The notes: generated by a model from the letters alone, not told the origin. Positions 9,667 through 21,438 are shown, numbered from the stretch's first letter. The stretch: 64,000 bases of DNA from JAGOMW01 sp964644075 (GCA_964644075.1 CAZXUQ010000002.1:1-64000), one strand, 5' to 3'. Numbers and translations are program-made.

Positions 9667-11886
9667 TTAACGACTACGCATTTTAGTATTTTGGAGTCCA
9701 GGCTGACGATACCACTCGAGGATCGGAAGACTGCCATCACATCCTGGATCACGGATGGTATAGCGTACGATTTTCGATGTCGTCGCACCTGGAGTGGTCG
9801 CGAGGGTAAATGCTATCTCTGAATTTTCTTTTCCTGGAGTGAGTGTGATACCAGCGACAGATCCCGTGAGGAGACTCGTAGGAGGGACAAAGAGTCGGAT
9901 ATAGGCAGTATTTTTTCACTTCCCCTGGATAAAGAGCATTTTTTCTCGTTCGAGTGGATCAGTGATCTTTGCGAGATCCATCGTGCTCTGGATTTCTTGT
10001 TCTTTTTCTTTGGAAAGTGTATGCGTATGAGTAAAGGTGAGTTTATTCTCGTAGGTACAGTTCCCAATACTCGTCGTCTCAGCGGTATAGAGACGCTCTA
10101 TGTATCGATCACTTTTGTTCCCTGAGAGCGAGGTAAGTGTCGGATAGATCCAGTTTTTACCACTTGTCTGCCATGGGAGTGGCTTCCTGTATTTCGAGAG
10201 AAATGTATCGATCTGATCATTTCGAGAGGCGAAGAGGATCTCACCATCTTCGATCGAGTCGGTGATGATATCGAGAACTTCACTGTAGTTGCGGGTCTCG
10301 CTCAGTCGATCGAGAAATGCATCGACAAAGTCAGCGAGGATATCCTTGGCACTCGTGCGCTCACCGTATCGTGACTCGACGAGGACACTCATGAGTGAAG
10401 AAAAACTCTCATCCGTAAATGGCATACTGATACCTGAGAGTGTCACTCATCCACTCATGGTCGCAAGCATTTTTTCTACGATACCCTGATGGATTGCGAT
10501 TCAGACAGTCACCGTAGGGTCTCAGGATTTCTCGATAAATTTATTGGCTTTTTCGAGCGTATCGTGGAAGTCTGGATAGTAGTTCACATCTCGTAGTCCA
10601 TAGTTTCCTGAGATGAGAGCGAGTCATGGTGGAGGAGGTTCTTTGTATGGATAGAGGTTCCAGTCGTAGTAGTAGACATCATCCGTACGGAAATCTTCGA
10701 TATTTCCCTTATAGAGGGTAAATGTGATAACCGATCCAGGAAATCCTCCATTGGTACGGATCTCGTCACGATTTTGATTGAAGACGATATATCGCTCTGG
10801 CGTATCTGCTCAGAGAAGTGCGAGAAACCCTGTCTTATCCCTGAGGTAGGTATCGATGATGCCTGACATACGAGTCACTGCGCGTCCGATATGAGCAGCT
10901 TCTCTCGCTCGAGGATGATCGATCGAGTCGAGAGACTCATATTCTCGACCAGCTGTTTCGAGTGATCGGGCAAAGTACTCGATATCGCTCGTATGATCTC
11001 GGAGCCACTCTGTCGGTTTCTCTATACCGAGAAATGCGAGAAGCGTGATATTCTGAGCATCTGGACGGTAGAGGGATTTTTCTCCTGCCGAGCGGCCGAT
11101 CATCTCTGTAGTTCCAGTAGATGTCTCTGGGAGAGTCATGACGAGTCTATCAAGTCACCGTGAGATGGAGAGTCCACCACCCAGTGCTGCACGAGCCATC
11201 TTCATCGTGTCTCATGGGAGGTATCGATATGGGAGCATGAGGACGTTCGCACGTTCGAAATCTTTTCGCGCACTATGGATAGAGTTCATGAGAGCGACTT
11301 TATCTCTCAGGTGAGAGATACTCGCGAGTTCACGATATCAGGACTCTATGAGGATCTTGGTATAGAGAAGAGTCGGGAGTGAGAGCGCCACGAGGATGAG
11401 GAGGGTCGAGAGGATAACCTTTTGTTTTTTGATGAGGTATCGTCTCGTATCGCGTGAGATACGACGAGCATGGAGCGATATCGGGAGAGACCGACGATAG
11501 AGATCACCGTATTTTTTGTCACTCTTCACCTCCTCTCTGCGGATATCGAGGGCGCCATAGGGGATATCGAGTGGATCGACGACATCGAGAGTATGTGGTC
11601 TCGCCTTTTCTCGGAAAAAAGTCTCACCGATCATATCGGTCGCAAAGAGCTCACTCCTCGCGAGATCCAGCATAGCGAGAGTGCGAAATCGTCCAATCCT
11701 GAGTGTACGAGAGAGGGAAAGATCAGGAGTAGGATACCGTCTCTCACCGATATTATCGAGGAGTGGCTTGGTCGAGCGGATCGCATGGAGTTCCGAGAGC
11801 GGGAAAAACCCAGTCACATCGACAATATCTCCAGCACCATGATGGAGATCGAGTGATATGACAGCGCTCGTAGACATATGAGGCAT
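9667..11886 (-). CDS. DUF4012 domain-containing membrane protein, 739 aa
   Basis: ATG 11886 (or 11877) to TAA 9667-9669. The N-terminal 150 residues are soluble, followed by a membrane helix (VILSTLLILVALSLPTLLY) and then the DUF4012 region: RYIVFNQNRDEIRTNGGFPG is the characteristic block, with YGLRDVNYYPDFHDT and the MSGGVTLSGI segment further on. DUF4012 proteins are common in CPR and Gram-positive bacteria and are thought to belong to envelope assembly; their reaction is unknown. This gene heads the operon with the vWA protein and the anchored protein. Many TGA codons fall in the conserved part. Confidence 0.85.
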
Positions 11887-11985
11887 TATAGAAAAAGCCT
11901 CTCGGAATGCAAGGAAACTCGAAGGAGAGAAAAGATTGCATTTTGGCGAAAAACGTATATTCTTTTAAAAATCTTTCTCTTCTCT

Positions 11986-12438
11986 ATGCGCAAACTTCTT
12001 GTAATTATCGTCATATTGCTACTTTCTGCGGTTAACTCTACTTATGCAGATACTACGACTCCATGAGATACAGTGCAAACGGAAACTTCTGAATATATTC
12101 CTGGTGCAAATTGTAAATGTAAAGCTGGTGGTGAAGCTAATAAAGTATGTCCTTCTAGTGTAAAAGTAGAAGATAGAAAGTATACGTGTGAAGTGCAAAA
12201 ATGACTCGGATCATTCCAAGAAATGATCGCGACGATCGTGCGATGGTTTATCAATATCGTCGGACTCCTCGGAGTCCTCGCGATCGTAGGAGCTGGTATC
12301 ATGATGATGTTTGGAAGTGATAGTGAAGAGTACACCAAGAAAGCAAAATGATGGGCAAGAAATATCATCATCGGACTCATCATACTCTTCACATTTCGAT
12401 ATATACTGGGGCTTCTCGCGCCGTGGATCTATCAGTAA
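11986..12438 (+). CDS. VirB2/TrbC-like pilin precursor, 150 aa
   Basis: ATG 11986 to TAA 12436-12438. A signal peptide (residues 1-21, MRKLLVIIVILLLSAVNSTY) is followed by a short Cys-containing segment with CKCKAGG and then two hydrophobic helices: IVRWFINIVGLLGVLAIVGAGIM and NIIIGLIILFTFRYILGLL. This order (signal, short exported part, two helices linked by a charged loop GSDSEEYTKKAKGW) is that of VirB2-type pilin or other small integral membrane proteins of type IV secretion in CPR genomes. No other secretion genes lie next to it. A terminator follows at once. Confidence 0.65.
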
Positions 12439-12441
12439 ACG

Positions 12442-12467
12442 AAAGCCCTACTCGGGCTTTTATTTTT
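12442..12467 (+). terminator. Intrinsic terminator after the pilin-like gene
   Basis: AAAGCCC, loop TACTC, GGGCTTT, then TATTTTT. It starts three bases after the stop codon. Confidence 0.85.
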
Positions 12468-12499
12468 GCCTTTTTCGCATTTTTCTCTATGATGCCCTC

Positions 12500-13798
12500 A
12501 TGCGAAAAAACCTCATAAAACAAGGTGAAGAACACCTCAAATACGAAATCCGCGAGATCGTCGAGATCGGGAAAAATATCGAGAAACGTGGGAATTTTTC
12601 TATGATCTGGGAAAATATCTGAGATCCCGTCGCCAAGGGTGAACGTATCCCCGACTGGATGAAACATATCGTGAAAAATGCCTGTGATCACGATCGTACC
12701 TATGCCTACGCTCCGACGAAGTGAGACCTCGCGGCACGTGAGTTTATCCTCGATCACTACTCGGATCGTCGAGTCTGCACGGTAGAGGATATCATATTTT
12801 TTAACGGTCTCGGTGAGGCAATCAATAAAATATTTGCCAATCTCTCTGCTCATGTCCGCGTCATCGGGCCCAATCCTACCTATCCATCGCACGCGACTGC
12901 TGAGGCGATGCACCATGATGGTGAGCCGATCACCTACTCGATTGACATCCTCGGTGATGGTCGTATCGACCTCGATGAGCTCGAGCAAAAAGTCAGATAC
13001 AACGAAAATATCGCCGGTATCCTCGTCATCAACCCCAATAATCCGACAGGAGTCGTCCACCCACGAGCTGATCTCGAGCGTGTAGTCGCTATCGCGAAGC
13101 AGTATGGATGTTTTCTCATATTCGATGAGATCTACCAAAATATCGTATTCGACCGATCGACGATCACGCGACTCTCTGATATCGTCGGCGATGTTCCTGC
13201 GATCTCGATGAAGGGTATATCCAAAGAAATCCCCTGGCCAGGGGCTCGCTGTGGATGGATCGAGGTATACAACGCTGATAAAGACGAGAGTTTCCGTGAC
13301 TATATCCACTCGATCCTCGTCTCGAAGATGCTCGAAGTCTGCTCGACGACACTCCCACAGGTCATCTTCCCAGAGATAGTACGTGCTCCAGAGTATCAGG
13401 ATTTCTTCCAGGCACGTATCGAGAAATACCGAAAACGTCGTGATCTCGCACTCGAGATATTTTCCCGAACCGATAAACTCAAGCCACTCTCACCAGAGGG
13501 AGTATTTTACCTCACGGTACCATTCGCCCCTGAGACGTATAGCATGCAGGCAAATAGTCTCGAAAGCAAGACCAAAGAAATCCGACTCTATCTCGACTTG
13601 GTTGAGTCAGCTGATATGCGACTCGATAAACGCTTTGCCTATGAACTCATGGGTAGTGAGGGTGTCTGTGTCGTGCCACTTTCAGGGTTCTATTCTCCGA
13701 TCGATGGATTTCGTATGACACTCCTCGAGGAGGATGAGGCACTATTTCGTGAGACCTGTGAGCGGATCGTGAGGGGGATCGAGGGATTCTATAGCTAA
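12500..13798 (+). CDS. PLP-dependent aminotransferase, class I/II
   Basis: 432 residues from ATG 12500 to TAA 13796-13798, with TGA codons only in the first quarter. Fold-type I motifs: GLGEAINKIFANL, the NPNNPTG loop, FDEIYQNIVF with the PLP-binding Asp and Tyr, and SMKGISKEIPWPGARCGW, in which the Lys before EIPWPG is the likely Schiff-base lysine. The nearest relatives by motif are alanine/aspartate-type aminotransferases such as AlaA; the substrate cannot be fixed from motifs. It stands alone between convergent and divergent neighbours, and its last four bases overlap the gene on the other strand. Confidence 0.88.
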
Positions 13799-14169
13799 AG
13801 AGTTTTTCATACTTTACTACGGATGAGTCCCACTCGTATTACACTCTTCATAACATTTGTAAAGAATGAATGTAGGGGTGATGTCTCAATATCTGAGATT
13901 TCGAGTATTCCGTTTTGATATCGGGAGTATATTTCTCAAAGAGCCACGACAAGAGTGTAGTCTGTTGTTCATATAAGTTCATTCATACCTGTGTAAAATC
14001 CAGGGATATCTGGTTTTTCTATTTCTCTCATTTGCCTTCCTACTTTTACTATTCTATCGAGATTTCTATAGTAATTCACTATATGCCACCACTTATTCTC
14101 TAAAGTAGCATAAAGATCAGTATTCAATTCAGGAATCTCAGAAGAAGATGATGATATATTTTCTGACAT
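13795..14169 (-). CDS. Hypothetical protein, 124 aa
   Basis: ATG 14169 to TAG 13795-13797 with three TGA codons. Starts MSENISSSSSEIPELNTDLY; there is no signal peptide. The 3' end overlaps the aminotransferase stop by four bases. Three bases separate it from the upstream small gene, so the two form a unit. No family is recognised. Confidence 0.6.
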
Positions 14170-14172
14170 ATT

Positions 14173-14397
14173 TTAGAAATCTCGATCAGTAGATTTAGAA
14201 AATTTCTGAACGTAGCTTACTACTTCTTTTCAGAAATGAGTAATCTGTTCATGTTTAGAAACAAGCACGCCTAGTACACTTGCTCAGACAATTCAGGTAA
14301 GTACTTTTGTGATTGCATTTCCTCTTTGACCGAATTCTTTATATTCGATAGTGTTTGGTTTCTTTGTCTCTGGATCGTATATAGTATGTTTGTTCAT
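14173..14397 (-). CDS. Small hypothetical protein, 74 aa
   Basis: ATG 14397 to TAA 14173-14175 with three TGA codons. A charged N-terminus (MNKHTIYDPETKKPNTIEY) is followed by one weak hydrophobic segment (ITKVLTGIVGASVLGVLVS) that may be a membrane helix, and a basic tail. It is the first gene of a two-gene unit with the 124-aa protein. No family is recognised. Confidence 0.55.
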
Positions 14398-14491
14398 GTG
14401 AGTATTTTATCATGAATATATATTTAGTCAAGACATAATTTTCTCTCGTTTTTCATTTTGGGGAAAGAGAGAAATCCATATACTACGACAT

Positions 14492-15655
14492 ATGTCTACT
14501 ACTATCACCTGTCCGAACTGCGGACATGCATTTTCCCTCTCTGACGCACAGAAACACGAACTCGAGCACATGCGCGAACAGATGCGCACCGAGCTCGAGG
14601 CAGATATGAAGAAACGCGCCTTTGCCTGGGCGCAAGACGAGGTCAAAAAAGCCAAACTCGAAGCCGAGGAAGCGAGCAAAAAACAAGCCATAGAGCTCGA
14701 GTCTCTCCGTAAACGCGATGAGGAGTCACGTCGTCGAGAGATGGAGTTCCTGAAACAAGCACAAGAGTTCGAGTCCATGAAGAAAAACCAAGAGATCGAA
14801 CTCGAAAAAGCCCGTATGGAAGAGCGCAAACGCGTCGAAGCAGAGAGTCAGAAACACGCAGAAGAGCGGGCAAAATTCGAAACTGAGAAGATGAAACTCG
14901 AGAGTGATAAGCGTATCGCCGAGCTCACGAAGCAACTCGAGATGACCCAAAAAGCGGTCGAAGACGCCAATCGCAAAGCCAATCAGTGAAGCATGCAGAT
15001 CCAGTGAGAAATCCAGGAAGACGCGCTCAAGGCACTCCTCGTGGAGCACTTCCCTATCGATCTCATCTCTGACGTCGAGAAGTGAGTGAAGTGAGCCGAC
15101 ATCGTGCAGGAAGTGCGAAATGATTTCGGTCAGTCGATCGGTGTGATCGCCTGGGAGTCCAAAAATACCAAAGCCTGGTCTGATGGCTGGGTCGAGAAGC
15201 TCAAGGAAGATCGTCTGCGAGTCGGTGCGGGAGTCTCCGTCATCGTCTCGTCAGCCCTCCCTGAGGGGATCACACGGTTCGGACTCTATCGCGATATCTG
15301 GGTCACAGACTACGACTCAGTCCTCCCACTCACGGTCGCACTCCGCTCCCATATGATCGAACTCGCCAAGGTGCGCAATAGTCTCAAGGGGAAAGACGAG
15401 AAGATGGAGATCATCTATAACTATCTCATCTCTCCAGAGTTCAAGGCGAAGATCGAGAATATCGTCGAGGCATTCTCCACGATGAAGGATGATCTCGATC
15501 GAGAGAAACGCGCGATGGAGAAGATGTGGAGCGCTCGTGAGAAGCAGCTCTCTCGTGTGATCGATAACACAGCTCGTCTCTACGGAGATATGCAGGGACT
15601 TATCGGATCACGACTTGGGACGGTGGAGTATTTGGAGCTTGGGGGTGGGTTATAG
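14492..15655 (+). CDS. DUF2130 domain protein (coiled coil plus nuclease-like domain)
   Basis: 387 residues, ATG 14492 to TAG 15653-15655; TGA codons occur only around the hinge between the halves. An N-terminal zinc-ribbon-like start (ITCPNCGHAF) leads into a long Glu/Lys/Arg-rich coiled coil (residues about 20-165). The DUF2130 domain follows, with GADIVQEVRNDFGQSIGVI and the invariant WESKNTKAWSDGW, compatible with a restriction-endonuclease-like active site (Asp, Glu, Lys). The function of the family is unknown. The DNA is G+C-richer than the AlbA_2 gene that follows 17 bases later. Confidence 0.85.
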
Positions 15656-15672
15656 TTCTTACTAGCTAAAAC

Positions 15673-17250
15673 ATGTCTTCAGTAGAGAAATCCAATAAGT
15701 ACCCTATTTTAAGAAATAAGGAATATATAAAAAAGCTCAGTTATTATGACTCTTTGTTTTGTTGAGATATTGAAAACATAAAACACCTAGACGCTACGAA
15801 TATACTTAAATATGTATTTTCCTCAAAAAAATATGAGATTTTATATTCAAGCCTTTCGCCACTTGAGCTTAGAAAAAAGATTGAATATGATATTGAAGCT
15901 ATAAATCAACTGGATAATATAACAGAAGAATCTAAAATACTAAAAACCAGTACCCTTCTTGGAAAAATAGCACAAATTCAGTGATTAAATAATTTAGAAT
16001 ATATTAATTATTTAAGGTATTACAAAGATGAAATGAAAATCTTACTAAAAAGGTGATATGATTTAGGCCTAGATATATCCCCCCTAATTAATCGATTGAA
16101 TTACTATTCAATGATATACGATTACTATTTTTTTATATTCTATTGAGGAAACCCTGACGATAAAATATCCATTAAAAAAATTAAAGAACGTTGAAATTTT
16201 ATTATTGATAATAGTAGTATACCTGAATTTTACTGAACTAATTACTGGCTACATAACGATGATTTTATAAAAACAGTTAACAATTCTTTATATATTAAAT
16301 ATACTATTGAATTAATTTACTTCTTAACATGAAGGACTATTTTTTACAAAAAACACTATCTATATCTTGATGAAATAAAAGAGAATCTTTTTAAATTTAA
16401 GAATAAGAGGATATGGCATTTATATTATTTAGTTATTATAAAACAAAATTTATTACAACTTTGATTTTGAGTTCGCCATTCAGATTGAGATATATTTTCA
16501 AAATTAAATAATAAATTATATCAATTATTAAATAATACTTGAGATGACTGGATGGAATGAAAAATCGAGGAGTGAGAAGAATTAATAGAGTTGAGAAATA
16601 TTAATAAAAAGAATAAACAAGCAGAAATACAATCGCTAATTGAGTTGATTAACAAATGAGAGTGAATTGATATTGAGTTTAAATCGAATTTTTCCATCAA
16701 TCCTTTCAGATTAATAGAGGATAACGATACTACATGAACAAAAATTATTCAGTGAGGTAGCACTGAGTTTCTTGAAACAATTGTAAGTTTCTTAAACGGT
16801 AATTGAGGTTTTTTACTAGTATGAATATGGGAAAAGAAGCAGTATACGAATACTCAGAAATTAAAAATTGCTCACGGTGATAATAGGATTTTAATCGATG
16901 AAAGAATAGATGATTATATTATAACATGAATAGAACACGATTTAATATTTGAGCAATGTGATTTTGACTGACTTAAGTTAAAAATCCAGGAAGCGATTAA
17001 AAAATATATATTTCCTCACCCAAGCTTGAAATGAGACGACATTATTATTGAGAAATGTGAACTACTATGAAAAACTATTTGTAAGATTAATATACCCAGA
17101 TGAAAAAAATACTATGTTCTGCAAAAATTTATTAAAGATGAAACGGGTAAAACAATTACTGTCCCTTACTTTTATAAACGGAATAATCACGGAAAAGAGA
17201 AAATTGAATATTATGAAGTTGATGACTATAAAAAAATGAATCCCCGATAA
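15673..17250 (+). CDS. AlbA_2/Schlafen-type putative DNA-binding protein, 525 aa
   Basis: ATG 15673 to TAA 17248-17250. With the standard code this gene is invisible: it holds 24 in-frame TGA codons, more than all its GGN glycines together. The N-terminal 300 residues are A+T-rich, helical and unassigned. Around residues 335-420 the AlbA_2 (Schlafen) fold appears: an IDIEFKSNF strand, then FLETIVSFLNGNGGFLLVGI, the usual fAN-x-GG-like turn. The C-terminus (VPYFYKRNNHGKEKIEYY) matches the FY-x-R segment of the family. Such proteins occur in defence and regulation. Its base composition differs from both neighbours, suggesting transfer or relaxed constraint. Confidence 0.75.
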
Positions 17251-17274
17251 TCACTCCATTAAATAAAAATCTTT

Positions 17275-17329
17275 TTGACTTCCTAACATTTTCTATATAC
17301 TTGATGAGTCAATTAATTATCAAGTATAT
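17275..17329 (+). promoter_or_regulatory. Promoter and palindromic operator of the MarR gene
   Basis: TTGACT at 17275-17280 and a TATACT -10 at 17296-17301. An 11-bp inverted repeat, ATATACTTGAT (17295-17305) and ATCAAGTATAT (17319-17329), covers the -10 box and reaches into the start codon. MarR proteins bind such dyads as dimers, so autorepression is likely. The short (15-bp) promoter spacer is a weak point. Confidence 0.6.
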
Positions 17330-17756
17330 GGCTACCATTTCTTCAGTACTCCCATTTTTTATCTCACTTTCTCGGATCGAGACAGCTTTTTCTCGACGTA
17401 TGGATGCTCGACTCGGTGGACTCGGATGGTCAGACTTCCTCATCCTCTCTGCCCTCGCAGATGCTCCAGGATGACGTATGCGACGAGTCGACCTCGCAGA
17501 TACTATATGACTCACTGCCTCAGGAGTGACACGCCTCCTCCTCCCGATGGAGAAGATCGGACTCGTGAAGCGAGAGTCTCATATCGGAGATGCTCGTGTG
17601 AGCTACGTCGTCATCGCTCCAGGTGGCGAGACCAAGCTCCAGGAGTCTCGTGAGCGTCTCGAGATATTTTTCGATGATATCATCCATCCCGCAGAGCAGC
17701 GAGATATCCTCGAAGCGAGCAAGATCATATCGAAACTCAGTAATCGTATAGTATAA
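17328..17756 (+). CDS. MarR family transcriptional regulator
   Basis: 142 residues, ATG 17328 to TAA 17754-17756. Winged-helix MarR layout: N-terminal dimer helix, SDFLILSALADAPGGRMRRV, the recognition helix region LADTIGLTASGVTRLLLPME, then the wing KRESHIGDARVSYVVIAPGG. Two TGA codons encode glycines in the helix-turn-helix. MarR regulators are ligand- or redox-sensing repressors. The start codon lies inside the palindrome described above. The next gene is the interrupted RhuM-Fic gene, 80 bases on. Confidence 0.85.
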
Positions 17757-17836
17757 GTATTGTCGAGAAATTGTTAGGAAAATCCTTGATTTTATTATAC
17801 GTATGTATATATTGTATGTATTCGTAATCTGAAACT

Positions 17837-18787
17837 ATGGAAAATAAGAACATCATCATCTATCAGGGAAAGAGCGGAGAGATCGAGATCCGCATGGATC
17901 ATGATCAAAATACTGTGTGGGCAAGCCAAGCTGATATAGTAAAACTTTTCGAGGTAGACCAATCTGTCATTTCTCGACATATTCGTAATATCTTCAAAGA
18001 AGGTGAGGCTGAGGAAAAAAGCAATATGCAAAAAATGCATAATGCAATTTCTGATAAGCCTGTAAATCTTTATTCTCTGGATATCATTCTCGCTGTGGGC
18101 TATCGTACAAACTCAAAAAATGCTATCCGATTTCGTCAATGGGCAACACAGCGACTCCGTGAATATCTCATCCAAGGCTACTCTATAAACCAAAAACGTC
18201 TCGATGAGCTCGGAAAGACCATCAAACTCCTCGCAGAGAAAGGGAAACATATCGACAAAGCTGAGGCAGAGTGACTTCTCGATATCATCGCGAGTTATGC
18301 CGAGAGTTTCGTCCTACTCAACCAATACGACTCTGGCAAGCTCACAGACACATGAGAGAAGGATATCACCTATATCATCCGTTATGATGAAGCAATATCT
18401 GCCATCAGAGAACTCAAATCTCGACTCATCGGAGAGAGTGAAGCGACAGAACTTTTCGGAAACGAGAAAGATACGAGCTTCGAAGGGATACTCTCGAGCA
18501 TCATTGCAACCTTCAATGGTCAGTACCTCTAGCGGACGATCGAGGAGCAGGCAGCACATCTCCTCTACTTCGTGATCAAAGATCATCCATTTACCGATGG
18601 AAATAAACGTATCGGAGCGTTTCTTTTTATCTGGTTTCTCGAGCGCAATAAACATCGATACAAGAAAAATGGTGAAGTGAAGGTCAATCAAGCAGGTCTC
18701 ACGACCCTCGCCCTCCTCATCGCTCAGTCAGATCCGAGAGAAAAAAATATGATGATCAAGCTCGTCATTAACCTCATCAATACATAA
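17837..18787 (+). pseudogene. RhuM/Fic family protein interrupted by an in-frame TAG
   Basis: One frame from ATG 17837 to TAA 18785-18787, with TAG at 18530-18532. Before it, the RhuM (virulence protein) part is intact: WASQADIVKLFEVDQSVISR, YSLDIILAVGYRTNSKNAIR, RQWATQRLREYLIQGY. Directly after it, the Fic-type active site HPFTDGNKRIGAFLF follows in the same frame. In relatives the broken spot usually reads as a Tyr-x-x-IEE segment, so TAC to TAG is a simple explanation. As it stands the product would be about 231 aa without the Fic catalytic part, unless the amber codon is suppressed or is a sequencing error. TGA codons in the frame are normal for this genome. Confidence 0.8.
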
Positions 18788-18819
18788 AAATACAATACCG
18801 TATTTACAAAAAGACGAGA

Positions 18820-18848
18820 GCCGATACAATGTCGGCATCTTATCTTTT
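18820..18848 (+). terminator. Probable terminator after the RhuM-Fic gene
   Basis: GCCGATA, CAA, TGTCGGC (one G-U pair), followed by ATCTTATCTTTTTT. Confidence 0.6.
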
Positions 18849-18861
18849 TTCCTATTTTTCT

Positions 18862-19062
18862 ATGTCATCCACTCATACTGATACACTACCAGAAGATACT
18901 CCTACAGAGGAGATCTCTCCAGAAAAACAAATCCCAGAAATCGCGAAAAAAGTATCTCGATTTGGAAACCAAGGAAACATGAGCAAGTTCGGAAAGTGAG
19001 CAACTGCTTTCAATCCTCCGAACAAACAACGTCCCGGTCGAGCAGCTGGACGTGGCAGATAG
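18862..19062 (+). CDS. Small basic protein, 66 aa (KFGKG type)
   Basis: ATG 18862 to TAG 19060-19062, one TGA. An acidic N-terminus (MSSTHTDTLPEDTPTEEISP) is followed by a basic Gly/Arg-rich tail with SRFGNQGNMSKFGKG and ending PGRAAGRGR. The protein at 21439 has the same plan and a KYGKG motif; the two flank the 781-aa secreted protein. No signal peptide, no known family. The start follows CTATTTTTCT. Confidence 0.6.
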
Positions 19063-19090
19063 TTGATATTTATTCCTTCATTTTTTCTCT

Positions 19091-21436
19091 ATGATGGTAC
19101 GTATGAAGTGGCTTCTGATTAGCCTTGTTTCTCTCTCATTCTCTCTCGGGATGGCTCACGAGACATTTGCAGGATGGCCGACTCAGATGGAAATCATCCA
19201 AAAAATCTGACCTCTCACATGAATTGATCCTGATGGTATCGAAGCAGCCAAATTTTATATGAAAAATCCCGAGTGTTCGAGTAAGATTGTCTCCTATACG
19301 CTCGCAGAAGACTACTCACTTGCAGGATTTATCTATGCGCTCAAGGCTACCAAGCTCTCATCTCTCAATAAACTCGGCATACCGAAAATGGATCTCACAT
19401 CCTGTAAAAAACTCAATGCTGTAGAACGAGCTTATGTGTTTATCAATGAAAAATGAGATGAACTTCTCGGAAAGTCAGCAGCAGATTTTTTCCGAGAAAA
19501 TCTCGCAGAACAAATCAATAACGGAAAAAAGGAACTCGATGCTCAGATCGCATCTATTCCCTACGTAGGGACAATCCTCACCAACTGGGACTGTGGATGT
19601 GATGCCGCATTTCAGACCAATTTCCAGATAGAAAAACTGGCTGATAAAACCGTATGACTCGTCGTCTCTATCGCTACTGACGTATCGCAAAAGAAAATCG
19701 GAAGCGCCCTCGAAAAACTCATCCAAGCACTTGGCCCAAAAATGGCATGTGAACTCTGAGCTGAGTGGACTGGCGTAGGAAGTATACCTGTCGTCAGCAC
19801 AGTAGCGAGCAAGGCCTGTGGATCTGTGGCTGGGAAAGCTGTCGATTTTGTCATCGATGGAGCGGGAAGTATAGCCGAGAGTATATGAGTCATCGGATGA
19901 GATCATATGTCAGTAGACGAGTACTACCGGAAGATGTTCGTCCCTGATCTCGCAAAAGATGGATACATAGAACTCGCGAGCATCCTCTACGGTAAGTGCT
20001 ATAAGTACTTCGAGCCGAGCAATATGTCTGCCGACACTGCGAAAAAAGTATGTAGTACCCTCCGTAACAGGTATATCTCTGAGTCTCTCGGAAAACTCCA
20101 GTTCCAGAAATCATCACTCGAAGTCTACCCATACTACAAATCTGATATCGAACCCGCAGTGAAGTGAGCAGCCATGAAGGGGAACAAAGATTTCGATGCT
20201 GCTATGAAGGCTGTCGATGCGATCTGTGAGAATTATTTTTCTCTCCGATATCCTGATCAGAAAGCCTATGAAAAAGCATATGATAATCCCATCACACCAT
20301 ACTCACCCGAGTTCTGTGACTATAGTTACAAGATAAAAGATCTCCGAAAATCATCGCAACTCGCCCTCATGAATGATATCGTGAACAAGACAGCTCCCTA
20401 CTGTCAGGCGAGTTCCACGGAAAAAAACGTCATCCTCTGTGCAGATGAGTGACTCGTAAAATGTCAGCAATCGCTCCCTACAGCATGTGCTCCGAGCTCT
20501 GGAAACTCGGAATTCCCTTGCTGTAAATGAGGAGGAAAAATCGATAGTGTATTCCAGTCAAAAATGGACTACGCAAAAAAACTCGCCAAAGAAATCGGTG
20601 GAGGCTACTACTGTAAAACCTCTCCAGATAATCCTCTCAAAATCTCGTGTGGTCTCGAGTCTGGGTACCTCTCTTGTCAGAAGAAATTCCAGTACGAGTC
20701 CAATAAAACCTGCAAAAAAGCAAATACAGCAAATGGTCAGTATAGCGACGTCTGCTGCGACTATGATGCGAGTATCCTTATGAGTGTCCCAGGGGTAAAA
20801 GATGCTCAAACTTTCGTCGATACAGAAAATAAAAAAGAAGCATGAAGCTGTAAAATCGGTGGAGAGCTCGCATGACTTTCGAGTGATCCTCGCATCGTCA
20901 CATGTGGTGCTAAGAGTGCTCCTCTTTGTATAGAAAAATTTGGTACGAGCTGTACCCCTGGAGGCACTGGATATGTCGCATGAGTATGCTGTGAGAAATC
21001 AGCATTTGCTGGCAGTGAGTTCGTCTACGATGTCACATCTCGATCAGCGACCGATATCGCTCTCGCGAAAAAGATCGTCGCAGACTCCCTCGGCATGTGT
21101 ATCCTCGGAAATACGAAAAAGTGAGTGGTAGATACATTTCGTATCAAGTGTAAAACTGATGCGAGTGTCGGCGTCTGTAAGGAAAAAATCGGTGAGAGAA
21201 AAGCCATGACATCATGTACAAAAAAGGAAACCGCCTCTGGATATGTCGGAGATCTCTGCTGTGAGAAAATCGTCGCAGGCATCTCACCTATTCCGCAGGT
21301 AAATAATCCTACTAACGCATGAAAAGATACACCTCTCCCCAAAAAAACTCCAAAAACCAATAAAAATACAGCAAAAAAGACTATCACCCAAAAAAAGAAA
21401 CCTACAGTATCTGGAGAAACAAGAATAACTCCATAA
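19091..21436 (+). CDS. Secreted cysteine-rich protein, 781 aa
   Basis: ATG 19091 to TAA 21434-21436 with about twenty TGA codons. Signal peptide: basic MMVRMK, hydrophobic core LLISLVSLSFSLGMA, likely cleavage before FAGWPT. The first 400 residues are mixed and helical with scattered cysteines. From about residue 450 on, Cys-rich units repeat, each with a CK or CG pair and an ending of the kind GYVGDLCCEK, GQYSDVCCDY or GYVAGVCCEK. A Lys/Thr/Pro-rich tail (PLPKKTPKTNKNTAKKTITQ) closes the protein. Double-Cys units suggest disulfide-stabilised extracellular domains. No known family; an exported surface or host-contact protein is an inference. Confidence 0.8.
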
Positions 21437-21438
21437 TC

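Noticed and set aside
9543..9788. 81-aa minus-strand frame ending before the vWA gene
   Set aside because: It crosses the end of DUF4012 and the start of the vWA gene in a third frame; both real genes explain the DNA.
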